A stretch of DNA of 64,000 bases, from positions 744,001-808,000 of the forward strand of contig JAMXDE010000022.1 of the NCBI GenBank assembly GCA_026770025.1, given 5' to 3'. Shown here piece by piece: positions 9,229 through 18,613 of this stretch. The notes beneath the pieces are model-generated. The model ran no database searches and was not told the DNA's origin. It saw only the letters and a list, made by a program, of their open reading frames with translations. The stretch is from Craspedostauros australis. Taxonomy: Eukaryota; Bacillariophyta; Bacillariophyceae; Mastogloiales; Achnanthaceae. Position 1 is the stretch's first letter. The number at the start of each line of letters is the position of its first letter. The translations under genes and the position numbers were made by a program.

Positions 9229-10785
9229 CAGTCATTGACGCGCAGCACGGCGCAGCGCACCACAGAACGGCATGGACAACACAGGAGGATGGTCACAAGG
9301 TGCCTTGTACCATCCACTCTTTCCTTTGTGGGAAGGTCACAGTCATTCTACATTCTGTGTAAGCTATGACTACAAGCAGCAGAGAATCAACAGCAGCTCG
9401 TCGCAGATGCGCAATGTTTCCGTTGTCCATTTTGTGAGGAGGATTTTGTGCCTTCGCTGTGTCGTTGTGGAATGGAGGTGCAATTCGGGACTCGCAAAGT
9501 GTTCTCATTGATGGGCGCATTTGGTAGAATTGTGGTTAATCTCCATGGCCCCCAACAGCAAAAACTGTTTGAGAACACCAAACACAACACAACAACACGA
9601 CAATGGAGAAACACAACAAAACTCCACAAGCGCTGTCGAATGGCATCGACGGCACTGCCACAACCAGCGGTCCAGTGCAAGATCTGAGGGCATAGGCGGA
9701 ACCGCCATGGAAAGTTTGGTGGATGAGCGAGAGCGGGATGTCATCTTGGCTTATTTGGGGCCGTGGCAGGCCCACGCGCACACGGCACGATTCGGAGGAA
9801 AATATGCTCATTGGATATGGTCTCTGCCTGGAATGCACAGGCCATTCCAACGACCATGGATGGGCAAGACGTATCCAAGAGGATACGGTGAAGATGCACA
9901 CGAAGTTTGAGGGTCGGGGGTGGCCTGGAAGGTGCCCTCCGCAAGAAACAAGTGGCGGGCAAGAGTTTTTTGGCGGGTGGCGGCGGACACATCACGTGAC
10001 TTCGCTGGTGATGGGTGCCATTGAAAAGTCACCCATATCGCCAAACCACCCATTCAAGATGTGTTAGGAATCAACTCAAGATGGCCATGGCGAAGTATCC
10101 TGCGCAGATACGTTCTGGAAGAGGCTGCAGCCTGGGATGCACACGAAAGGGATTTTTTTGGGTGTCGGAAAAACATCATGATGGCATCATCACATGGAGG
10201 TGCACCTTTGGAGGTATGAGCGCCCCACCCATTCTGAACACATCAGTGTGTCGCCAGAGAATGTGGGAACGCATGAGGGGCATGTGAAGGAGCTGCAAGG
10301 ATCGTATCGACGAGATACGGATCCAAATCCGAACGGCATCCGTGTCGGAATCGGGTGTTCGAAAATTCTGCGTTTCAGTGCAGGGACAGTTTGGAGTATG
10401 AGATGCGGCTATCTGCGCAGGATCTTCATGGAGTGGATAGATGGGGGGTATCCGGAGCCAGTGTGGTGCGCAGATTGTGAAAATGCCAGGGATGATAATG
10501 ATGATCATGGGTGCTGAAGGTAGGGCAGCATGGTGCCATCGAGAATTTTTTGCACCCACCACCTGACAGACAGCAAGCCAAAACGACATTAAAAATAAAG
10601 TTCATACAAATTTAACTAAGATATTCAGAATAAACGATAGCCAAGCGTCCGAATGAACTGTCTAGTTTTAATTTTAAATGGTGCGTTGTTGAGATATAAC
10701 ATCATAAGCAGTTGTTTGGATGGTTTTGGGTGTGCTCTAATTTAGTCTACTTTATCACGACTCATCACGAGTAAAACTCAAAAAC
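9229..10785. other. unassigned region with weak open frames
   Basis: Two frames have somewhat protein-like composition but no recognisable family: one on the plus strand at 9707-9910 (ERDVILAYLGPWQAHAH) and one at 10194-10517, whose end is Cys-rich (PVWCADCENARDDNDDHGC). They lie in different frames with stops between, so they may be fragments of a decayed gene or chance. Bases 10590-10780 are strikingly AT-rich (for example cattaaaaataaag and ttttaattttaaat) compared with everything around them, which may mark an inserted segment. No RNA gene was found here. Confidence 0.3.
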
Positions 10786-10833
10786 ACTCCACAACTAGTG
10801 TTATCGTGAGTGCATCAACTGCGACCTGGAGGT
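10786..10833 (-). repeat. 48-nt block shared with first tRNA-Tyr locus
   Basis: The reverse complement is identical to 1389-1436. It begins 103 nt downstream of the minus-strand tRNA-Tyr, whereas the first copy lies about 655 nt downstream of its tRNA. The order and orientation relative to the tRNA are the same in both loci. Confidence 0.9.
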
Positions 10834-10936
10834 CGTACGACTGTTCTGTGCCATTGCCGCGATCGTATTTTTCTCTTCGCCCGGCGTCGCAGTTCGCAAG
10901 TCCGTTTCCTTTCCTGGTTGGACCAAAAAGATATAG

Positions 10937-11028
10937 TCCGGTGAACCGGAATCGAACCGGTGACCGTTTGATGACCTCTGGGTGGAACCCGCTACAGTCA
11001 AACGCTCTACCAACTGAGCTATCACCGG
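10937..11028 (-). tRNA. tRNA-Tyr (GTA), second copy, with a 19-nt intron
   Basis: The reverse complement gives the same cloverleaf as the copy at 642: CCGGTGA/TCACCGG acceptor, GTA anticodon, ACCGG/CCGGT T stem and discriminator A. It differs by one D-loop base (GGTA for GGCA) and by two bases inside the intron, which keeps its GGGT/ACCC hairpin. The 3' flank keeps the tctttttggtcca stretch found behind the first copy, including the T run expected of a Pol III terminator. The two copies are about 10 kb apart in opposite orientation. Confidence 0.95.
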
Positions 11029-11525
11029 ATTGCTGATTTCCGCAACAAAGTCTGAATTTCAAGTTACTGAGAGTGGCCTCCCACACAGAAAACGTGATCT
11101 TTCGTTTCCGATGATGTGTTGTCACACGTGCGTGTACCAACACGCCCAGACCCCAGGAGCCGCGCTGTTGCATTATTCCGAATAGATTGGAAATTGGGCG
11201 GAGTTGAGCGTAGCTGCTTGGAGTGTGGAGGTCTTCGGTGCACTTCTGCAGTGCAATCCTGTCGTTTTGGAGTCGAGCCTCGCTTGCGTGGCGAGTGTTG
11301 GACTGCACAGCATTCACCACGTTGCGATGTCGAACGCGCTCACGCAATTTCAAAGTCATCATGTGAAATCAGGCACCGTGAAGTCATCTTGAATGTTCGT
11401 GTACTGTATCGTTTCATCTCTATTGTATTCAACGTATTATGGTGGCTTGTGTTTTGTGGCGAGTGACTGGCAATCTGGATGTTGCCTCATGTGGCCTCAT
11501 GTTGCTTCTCGATTCGTTGGCCGCA
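11029..11525. other. intergenic, no gene seen
   Basis: Nothing recognisable on either strand. The stretch separates the second tRNA-Tyr from the 3' end of the first TPR-like gene. Confidence 0.5.
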
Positions 11526-12782
11526 TCACGCCGCTGGCGCCAGAGTTGACGCGCCGCAGATGTTGGAGAGATTATTGTAAAAGACTTGGTACACCGGCGA
11601 GAACACCGCCCGGCATTGATAGCACACGTCCCAATCCCAGCCCTGCGATGAGAGGAAGATGAGGATGACGAAGAGTCTTTCGAAGAAACGCTTAGAAATG
11701 TCCTGCTCTCCAAGGGCCTGATGCAGCGTGGCGAGGTTATTCACGAGCGCCAGGACAATCAAGGTGCTTCCCTCGCAGTCGCATTTACCGTTAAATGCAC
11801 CTGAGACGAAGCTGCCGCTGTTGGTAGGATGGCTTCCGGCAAGCCCTTGGCCTGCAGATCTGCGATAGTTCGCCGGATTTCCTTCCTCTCTTGCACAGCA
11901 CATGTCGTGCTCGTCGTCGCCGTTCTCTGGACGGTCGAGGCACTCGCCGCAGAGCAGATAGAGCTTCTTGGCCTTCTGCAGGTAGCGCCTCTTGGTGTCG
12001 GGGTCCACGATCCGCGCGCTGTTGGCGTACAGATGATGGGCCAGCGCGAGGTTGAAGATGAGTGCAGGCGCGATCACGGTGGGTCCAACATCTTCATGCA
12101 TGTGGCCAACAGCTGTCGGTATGTCAATGCCCGATTGAAACAGCGCAGCAGATGTTGTTGTAGCTGTTGCTGTAGCTGTTGCTGCTGCGGATGAAGACGA
12201 CTGTGGCTGACTCGACGAATGGGGAGAAAAATGCGGCTGCTGCTGTTGTTGGTGGTGGTCTTGTAGTCCATGGATGGCTGATTGTCGGAATTGATGGCAG
12301 ATGAGGTCATCAAGGGTGGGCAGGCAATCTTGGATCTGCCTCGCGATGGCGTCGTCCATCATGCCATCCATGTCATCCATGTTTCCGTGCATTCCTCTTT
12401 GGTCCTCCCGGTGCATGACCGGCACGTCCTGCAGTTGTGCAGTCGACGCAGCGCTCGGAGAATGACCCGCGTCCTTGCTTTGGCAATTCATCATATCGTT
12501 GGGACTGTGCTGCTGTTGTTGACAACAGTGCCAGCATCGCGATGTGTTCGCCCGCAGGCCGTGGTCGCTCTTCTGAGTGTACTCTCGGTATGAGCGCAGC
12601 GCAATGGTGAAACCTTGGATGGCTTCCGCGAACATGCCGATCTCGAGGCATCGGAGCGCGGAAGTGTTGATGTTGAGGATGGGAGACATTGCTGGATACA
12701 TGGAGCAGCTGCACCGCGCATCCAGGGCCATGGTGCCGGAGTGGGCGTTCACGTTTAGGTTGGAGTTCATGTCCACGTCCAT
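11526..12782 (-). CDS. TPR-like repeat protein, dispersed family member 1
   Basis: A 418-residue frame, ATG at 12780-12782. It shares a layout with two other genes in this window (39695 and 44422). Near the N-terminus is one TPR-like helix pair (ALRCLEIGMFAEAIQGFTIA). Next comes a variable His/Gln-rich linker, then a strongly conserved core with IFNLALAHHLYA near residue 240, a basic helix (YLQKAKKLYLL), and a second core VLALVNNLATLHQALG near residue 345. The C-terminus is hydrophobic and ends APAA. These pieces resemble degenerate tetratricopeptide helices, so protein-protein contact is the likely role; no enzyme motif is present. I recall proteins of this pattern as numerous in diatoms, but their function is unknown to me. 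An ATG at residue 28 (MYPAMSP) is an alternative start closer to the conserved part. Confidence 0.75.
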   Translation of the reverse strand: MDVDMNSNLNVNAHSGTMALDARCSCSMYPAMSPILNINTSALRCLEIGMFAEAIQGFTIALRSYREYTQKSDHGLRANTSRCWHCCQQQQHSPNDMMNCQSKDAGHSPSAASTAQLQDVPVMHREDQRGMHGNMDDMDGMMDDAIARQIQDCLPTLDDLICHQFRQSAIHGLQDHHQQQQQPHFSPHSSSQPQSSSSAAATATATATTTSAALFQSGIDIPTAVGHMHEDVGPTVIAPALIFNLALAHHLYANSARIVDPDTKRRYLQKAKKLYLLCGECLDRPENGDDEHDMCCAREEGNPANYRRSAGQGLAGSHPTNSGSFVSGAFNGKCDCEGSTLIVLALVNNLATLHQALGEQDISKRFFERLFVILIFLSSQGWDWDVCYQCRAVFSPVYQVFYNNLSNICGASTLAPAA

Positions 12783-15281
12783 GCTCGTGATTGTGATGAA
12801 GGTTGTGATGAAGGCTGTGGTGGAGATTATGGTGGAGGCAGGAATGGCAGAGCTGTCGACGAAGATAGTGATGATGAGTACAGGGCAAGCTCAGCACTGG
12901 TGATGTTCTATTGTTGTTGTTGTTGTTGTTCGCGTTCCGTTGGAGGAGCTGGGCGTGGTGCGGACGATGGTGGTGATCGCTGGTGTTGGTGTTGGTGTTG
13001 GTGTCGATGTTGATGTTGATACTTGCGTACTCGTGTTCTTCATTGATAGACACTCTTTGGACTTTTTTATGAGGTTGCCGACAGCGGATTGTGCCGACCT
13101 GTGCGCAAGGGCTCGTGAAGTGTGCGTGTGAAAAACCGCAGAGAGTTTCGTCGATTATCAAAATGTGGGGCGACGATGCCGTCTTGGTTGTCGTGGTTTT
13201 CTTCCATTCTCAGCGCCTTAGTATCACTCCTCCGCACGGAGTCCCATGCTCCGCCGGCCTTGGGCCGCATTGTGCCTTGTCCCCATTCCACCTTCTCTCT
13301 TCTTTCCTTCTTTCTTCCTATCAGAGCGCTCTCCTCTGGCTGGTCACTGCTCTCTTCGCCCGCCTTCCGTCGTCACAAAGAGAGGCGAGAAAAGTGGAGA
13401 CAGTTTGTGTGGGCTGCCGCGTGGATGGCGTAGAGGTGTCTTGACGAAAGCCGAGGCGCTGTTACCGTTTTGCCCAATTTGTCCATGCTGGTCATCGTCG
13501 TGTCCTGGTCCATAACAACAACACACGAAATGACGCAGTTGCCAAGGCGAACAGATCAATCTCGTCCGGGGTTCCCAAGTTGCGGCTTGTTAGTCGTGAT
13601 TTGAACGATCACAATTTGTCATCATGTTTTGTCCACTTGTCAACCATCTTGCCATCTTTTCGCAACAGTTCTTCCCTGGGTTGCTTCTGGAGCGACGTGT
13701 TGCTGCGGGATGACGAAGGCCGATCGTGAAAGTTGTGACGTCGCAGAGTACGCCAAACCGCTCGGCCTGGAGCAATCATGGACGGCAAACTTCGCAAACA
13801 TCGCATCGTTCGCATCATGGAGGGCTCCATACGAACCACGAAGTCGATGCAACGGTGCCGGCGGGTCATCCGCACAGCCAAAAGCGAGAGGTGCTGTGCA
13901 ATGAACAACCAACCTGAGGAGTCATCCCTTCGTGAGAAACTTTGTCTTCCTCCCTTGCTTCTGCCGGAGCAGGAGACAGCCGTCTCCCTCTCCTCTCCTT
14001 CGGTGATCGGAATCAGAGGGGGAGAAGAAGAAGAAGAAGAAGATGTTCGTGTACGAGCAGGTGTTTAGATCGTACAAGCCACAAGTACATACTACTACTA
14101 GTATGCTGGTACTAATATAGTAGGACCAGTGCCATACTTAACCAAACAAGGTGCAGTTCTATTCGTGCTCCGGTGGGCAACTACCACCAGCGCCACACTC
14201 ATTCAATGACGCTGCGTGGCAGAGGGTATCGTTCCCACTTCCCCATTTCTCTTCTTGTGGGTGACATTACGTGGTGGAATCAATTCACTTCATCTACTTG
14301 GGAGTCTCGTGTACCATACATACGAAAGAGAGAGACAGAGAGCATGGTCCTGTGCCATAGTCGTAGCTGGTACGATAGCGGCGCACCAGTGGCGTGTTCG
14401 ACGAAGACCGAGCACGCCACCACCACCTTTTCGTTCGTCATACCATCGTGCCTACGTCCCTCTCAGCCACTGTACCACCCACAACGCACACGAGTTACGA
14501 CTATGGTACCGCGCGAACATGTACATAGTCGTATCGCTCTCCGCAGAGTGCAGGCATGCCCCCACCATTCCTCGCGCAGTTGCGATAGTCTGCGAGCGCT
14601 GCTCGTCTTACGTTTGTGCAAGTATAATCAGAGCAGAGCGCCTATTACACAAGCAAAGCACATTGATCCCTCAGTCTTCCAGGCCGCTTGTACAATTCGT
14701 TCGCCTGGTCGCGTTGGGAATAGTCGTAAGAGCCGCTCACGGATCGCGCATGAACCATGAACGACAGACATCTTGCGCATGGATAAAGCCAGAGACTTGC
14801 GTGCCCTTCCTTGGACATGTACGCACTTGAATGCCGACACAAGATGACTATTCGTGGTACGCACGGTGCCTGCACGATTTGTATCCAGGAGTGCGCGTGG
14901 TATGCTCAGTGTAGGTCGTCCATGTATGTATTGGCATGGCGCACCACGAACTATGTGTGCGTCACAGATAGTGTTGTCCTGCCCTTGGCGTCCGTGAGCC
15001 ATCTGGGCCTCTCTCCATTGGAGGCTGTGATGTTTGAGCATTCGTTGGTCGTCTTTTCATCCCTTGTGTGTTCCATGTTCCGACGCATATCCGGCTCCTG
15101 GGAGGGGCGCAGTGGAAGATCACCGATTGGATGCGACGGATGTTTGGTCTTGTTTCTACCTCTCTAGATTAGTTGTTGTAGGCATGAATCGCGTCAACGC
15201 ACATCCTCAACGGGTCACCTTCGTTCTTCCCGAGGGGCACAACACACTCGCACATCCCAGGGACGTGATGTGACAGACTCC
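12783..15281. other. intergenic with simple repeats, no convincing gene
   Basis: The first 300 bp hold GTTGTT and TGTTGG runs that are probably the 5' leader of the neighbouring minus-strand gene. Short open frames elsewhere (for example 13778-14068 with a GEEEEEED run) have no family features and overlap equally long frames on the opposite strand. I see no tRNA or other RNA gene. Confidence 0.45.
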
Positions 15282-15565
15282 ATGCAGCAAATCATCACAT
15301 TGACCCAAACGCGCAACACCTCATCAAAGAGAGGAACAAAGGGCCAAGGCAGCAACGACGACACTTGCAACAACGAAAACAAGGGTAAAAAGATCGTGCG
15401 CACCTGTGGATACAGTGCGAGCGAGGAGTGGCAATCGCAACAGCAGAAGCCGCAGCAGCATCGGCGGTAAATTCATCCATAGTGCCACCCGCACAAAGAG
15501 AGGAACAGCTTCAACAACGATTGGAGCGTATGTCACTTATCGTGACTCCTTCAACACACCGGATC
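15282..15565 (+). other. candidate 5' exons of the DUF2470 gene
   Basis: A possible upstream part of the next gene. ATG 15282 opens a frame to 15384. A GT-AG segment of 41 nt (15385-15425) would join it to 15426-15565, which reads as Ala-rich helix sequence (ATAEAAAASAVNSS, then REEQLQQRLERMSLIV). That exon ends at a strong GTAAGT donor at 15566. An acceptor at 15637-15638 (gcatgcaag) would continue in phase into the DUF2470 frame (SECQGVVANSGKKR). All phases agree, giving a 300-residue product, but the short first intron is unverified. Confidence 0.35.
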
Positions 15566-15683
15566 GTAAGTCGCAAACACCTCTCGTATAATCACAGCCG
15601 ACGGATCCATCAGAGAACTCACCAACACAGCATGCAAGAGCGAGTGTCAGGGAGTCGTGGCGAATAGTGGAAAGAAGAGAGTG

Positions 15684-16298
15684 ATGATGGCAACCGCCAA
15701 CACCAAGGCATCAAGTGCGGCCGGATTGACCGGAGATGCGCATTGCAATCAGGATGATGATAGCGCGGTCGACATTGGCCAGCTGCAGCGGGACGTTCAG
15801 AAGAGGGCGCCTCGCGTCATGAAGCACATGAATGATGACCATCCTGGCAGCATCCGAGCGTACGCGTGTGCCTTTGGGATCTTCCAAGACCCGGAGCATC
15901 AGCATGAGGTCAAGCGTGCCAAAATCACGGACGTGGAGGTGGACTGCTTCATCTTGGAGGTCGTGCTGAATGATGGACAAGTTTTGCAAGGCATCCAGGT
16001 GCCCTACACCAAGCGGATAACCGACGCAAAGCAACTCCACGGCATTGCCATCGACATGCACCTGAAGTCCTTTGACAAGCTCGGCGTTGGTTACAAGATC
16101 AGGAACGGATACTACACGCAGGCCGTGAGCATGATCAGCGACAAGCTGTACAGGAAGTACCCGAAAACATCTGTCGGGCTGATGAGCGTTACGATGGGAG
16201 CGATAGTCATTCTTGGTGGCTTAGCAATCCAATCCAGAGTTGGTTCATCAGCAGCGGCCGTTTCGACGAACAGCTCGCCGCAAAAGGAATCCAAATGA
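15684..16298 (+). CDS. DUF2470 domain protein with C-terminal membrane anchor
   Basis: From ATG 15684 the frame encodes 204 residues. The segment RVMKHMNDDHPGSIRAYACA is the signature of DUF2470, the small domain that accompanies FMN-binding split-barrel proteins and heme-iron utilisation proteins; the HMNDDH motif is its hallmark. The middle (IQVPYTKRITDAKQLHGIAI) completes the domain. Near the C-terminus GLMSVTMGAIVILGGLAIQS is a single predicted membrane helix followed by a short Ser-rich tail, so the protein is probably tail-anchored with DUF2470 on the cytosolic or stromal side. There is no FMN-binding barrel in the frame, which makes this a stand-alone DUF2470 protein. The N-terminus may extend into upstream exons (15282-15565), in which case ATG 15684 is internal. 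Confidence 0.8.
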   Translation: MMATANTKASSAAGLTGDAHCNQDDDSAVDIGQLQRDVQKRAPRVMKHMNDDHPGSIRAYACAFGIFQDPEHQHEVKRAKITDVEVDCFILEVVLNDGQVLQGIQVPYTKRITDAKQLHGIAIDMHLKSFDKLGVGYKIRNGYYTQAVSMISDKLYRKYPKTSVGLMSVTMGAIVILGGLAIQSRVGSSAAAVSTNSSPQKESK

Positions 16299-17785
16299 TG
16301 ACCGTGCCACGGAGAGCTCTCAAGTCGTTCGCTTGGTCGAGTAACTCGCATTGCGAGCAAAGTATTATGCTCGAAAGCGGTGGGATGGCGAGATGTGTAG
16401 GTATGGTACGAACTACGGATGGAGCGATCGTGACGGGCGCTGCTCTCCTCTGCAGCTGCGGCTCTTTTACTACTTCGATGGGTCGGTTTGTGCACCCGCC
16501 AGCAGAGCAGCACGATCGGCCAATCACCCTCGCACACATCTCACGAACAAAACTTGCACAGGAAAGAACCCAACCGAACACAAGATTGCAATGCTTGGCC
16601 CTATTTGCACGCGATTCTACGCGCTTGAGAGCATGGATGCAATGCCATCTCGTCTGAATACGAGCAGGCCATTGATGCGTATTGTATAATACTTGGGGCC
16701 AACCTACGCACGTACGTACACAGGGGATAATACTCTGCATACTATACATACTCTGCATACATACTCACTCTGCCCCACGCACGATCCGCTCTCGGCTTCA
16801 TACCACAGTCTTGGGTGGGCTGGGCTATGATCACGGCTGCGAATGGCAACGGAACTTGAGGCATCTCCACCCCTTATGACTCGGCCAAGGCCGATTCAGT
16901 CCAACCCGCTTCTTCACTCCTGAACGCCAATGATGACCGACCAAAGCACGCGATTGATCTGTCTTGTCGCTGACATAGCTCGTATTCATGCAACATCATG
17001 GACTCAAGCTTCAAGCAGGTCGTGCTTCGTCACATGTGATGCCGCACGAAGAGGAGCGGAGTAGCGTTAGATTGGAAAGCTCGTACGCCCAACACATGCT
17101 CGAACGAGCGGAGTTGCATAATAGTAAATATTAGAATATATGTGCAGAGTAATAGGTATGCCAATGATCGCAGATTGTGACTTTACCACACCAACTAATC
17201 GGATGGAGATTGGCCTTGTGTTGAATCCATCAGCGCGAGTCTGCGTCATCGGTGATGCGCGAATGGATGGGGATGTGATGGTGTCTCGTTGGAGAATGCC
17301 ACAAAAAGGTATCTTTTGGTGTCTCCGAGCCGTCTGTCTGTGCGTCCCTCTCTCCCAAACGAATCTTCGTTGTTTCCAACGACCCAATCTGATTGTGTGG
17401 TTTTTTGGTTGGTGGTGATGTCAGAATTGGTGGTGTGATGTGAGGCACATCAAAATGATCCTTCCCAAAGCGGATCCCTGGGACGCACGGTCTTTGCATC
17501 GCAAAGCCATCTCCTGCGAGCGACACGGCACCATCGCCGCACTATCGAACAGCAATAGGACTACGGATACATCGTATAACGGAGTGCCGTATTTATTCTA
17601 TTCTATTCTGGAGAGAGTGGTACAAGGGTCAAGACTCGAATCGTACGCTGCGGATACATCCGTGCCTACTGGTACTCTTGCGTATTGCAAGTACGAGTAC
17701 CCGTAGTACTCTCTACTCTTGGTGTCATCTCTCCACAGAAGCAGCAGCAGCAGCAACAGCAGCGGCAGCAGCAGCGGCAACAGCC
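16299..17785. other. intergenic, no gene seen
   Basis: No protein-like frame is apparent. An imperfect repeat of atactctgcatac occurs at about 16725-16770. Just before the next gene (17740-17785) there is a run of gcagcagcagcagcaacagc type sequence; it lies upstream of the first ATG and is probably 5' untranslated. Confidence 0.5.
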
Positions 17786-18613
17786 ATGGACGAACAACGA
17801 CCACCGCCTCCTGACGATGAATACGACCTCGAGCAGGACGAGACGGAGGACGAGAAGCATTTCAAATCCATCTGGGATGACTGTGGCGTCGAGACCGGAA
17901 TCGAGATTACGTGGCCAGGCACCACGTTCCCGCTCCACGTATCCACCATCCTGGAGGAGGACGATCTGGCCCCGCTCTTCCATGGCACGCAGTGGGCCGG
18001 AACGCGGGTCTGGCGAGCTGGGATCGTCGCCATTCGCTACGTGCACGACAACATCCTCAAGCCAGAGTCGGGGGAGGATTTCTTTGCCGTTGACCGCGAG
18101 CGACGGTTGCTGGAGCTGGGATGCGGTCTTGGCGTGCCTGGGATGGTGCTGCACCAGCTGCATCCGCAGCTGGAGGTTCTGCTGACCGACATGGGCACGT
18201 TGCTGACGCAGCTCAAGCAGAATCTGGTCAGGAACTTCGCGGATGATACGAAGATCACAGCGGGCGATCTGTCATGGTCCAAGGAAGGGCTGCAGGAGCT
18301 CATCGAATCCACGGAGTCCAAGTCTTCCAAGTGGGACGTCTCCTTGAATTGCGACTGTGTGTACGAACCGTTGTACGGCGAAGAATCCTGGAAGGCGCTG
18401 GCGGACACCATGAGCGAGCTCGCGCGGCTCAACCCAGCTTGCATCCACATCACGAGCGTGGAACGCCGCAATGCAGATGCCGTCGAAGGCTTCCTCGCTC
18501 GCGTTGAGTCATCGCCTTATATTTCCAAGATCGAGAAGGCGCTTGTGGACGAGGAAGACAAGCACCATAAGATTGAAGTCTACATCGCCTACGGCACCGC
18601 AGGGACGAAATGA
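17786..18613 (+). CDS. METTL21-type protein lysine methyltransferase (Methyltransf_16 family)
   Basis: A 275-residue single-exon frame. ATG 17786 follows a CAG-rich leader and is preferred because the upstream in-frame sequence is only poly-Ala. The SAM-binding motif I is LLELGCGLGVPGMV (near residues 108-121), preceded by the family's GTQWAGTRVWRAG segment, which corresponds to the conserved G-x-x-x-W element. Motif II acidic residues are in VLLTDMG (131-137). The catalytic-site tetrad of the family, usually D-x-x-Y, appears as DCVYEPLYG. The C-terminal beta strand IEVYIAYG closes the Rossmann fold. Members trimethylate lysines on chaperones and translation factors; the exact substrate cannot be told. 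The N-terminal 25 residues are acidic and unstructured. It appears complete. Confidence 0.88.
   Translation: MDEQRPPPPDDEYDLEQDETEDEKHFKSIWDDCGVETGIEITWPGTTFPLHVSTILEEDDLAPLFHGTQWAGTRVWRAGIVAIRYVHDNILKPESGEDFFAVDRERRLLELGCGLGVPGMVLHQLHPQLEVLLTDMGTLLTQLKQNLVRNFADDTKITAGDLSWSKEGLQELIESTESKSSKWDVSLNCDCVYEPLYGEESWKALADTMSELARLNPACIHITSVERRNADAVEGFLARVESSPYISKIEKALVDEEDKHHKIEVYIAYGTAGTK

Noticed and set aside
12373-13161. 262-codon minus-strand frame rich in His and Asn
   Set aside because: It overlaps TPR-like gene 1 in another frame and consists of repeat-derived sequence in the probable leader; no family pattern.
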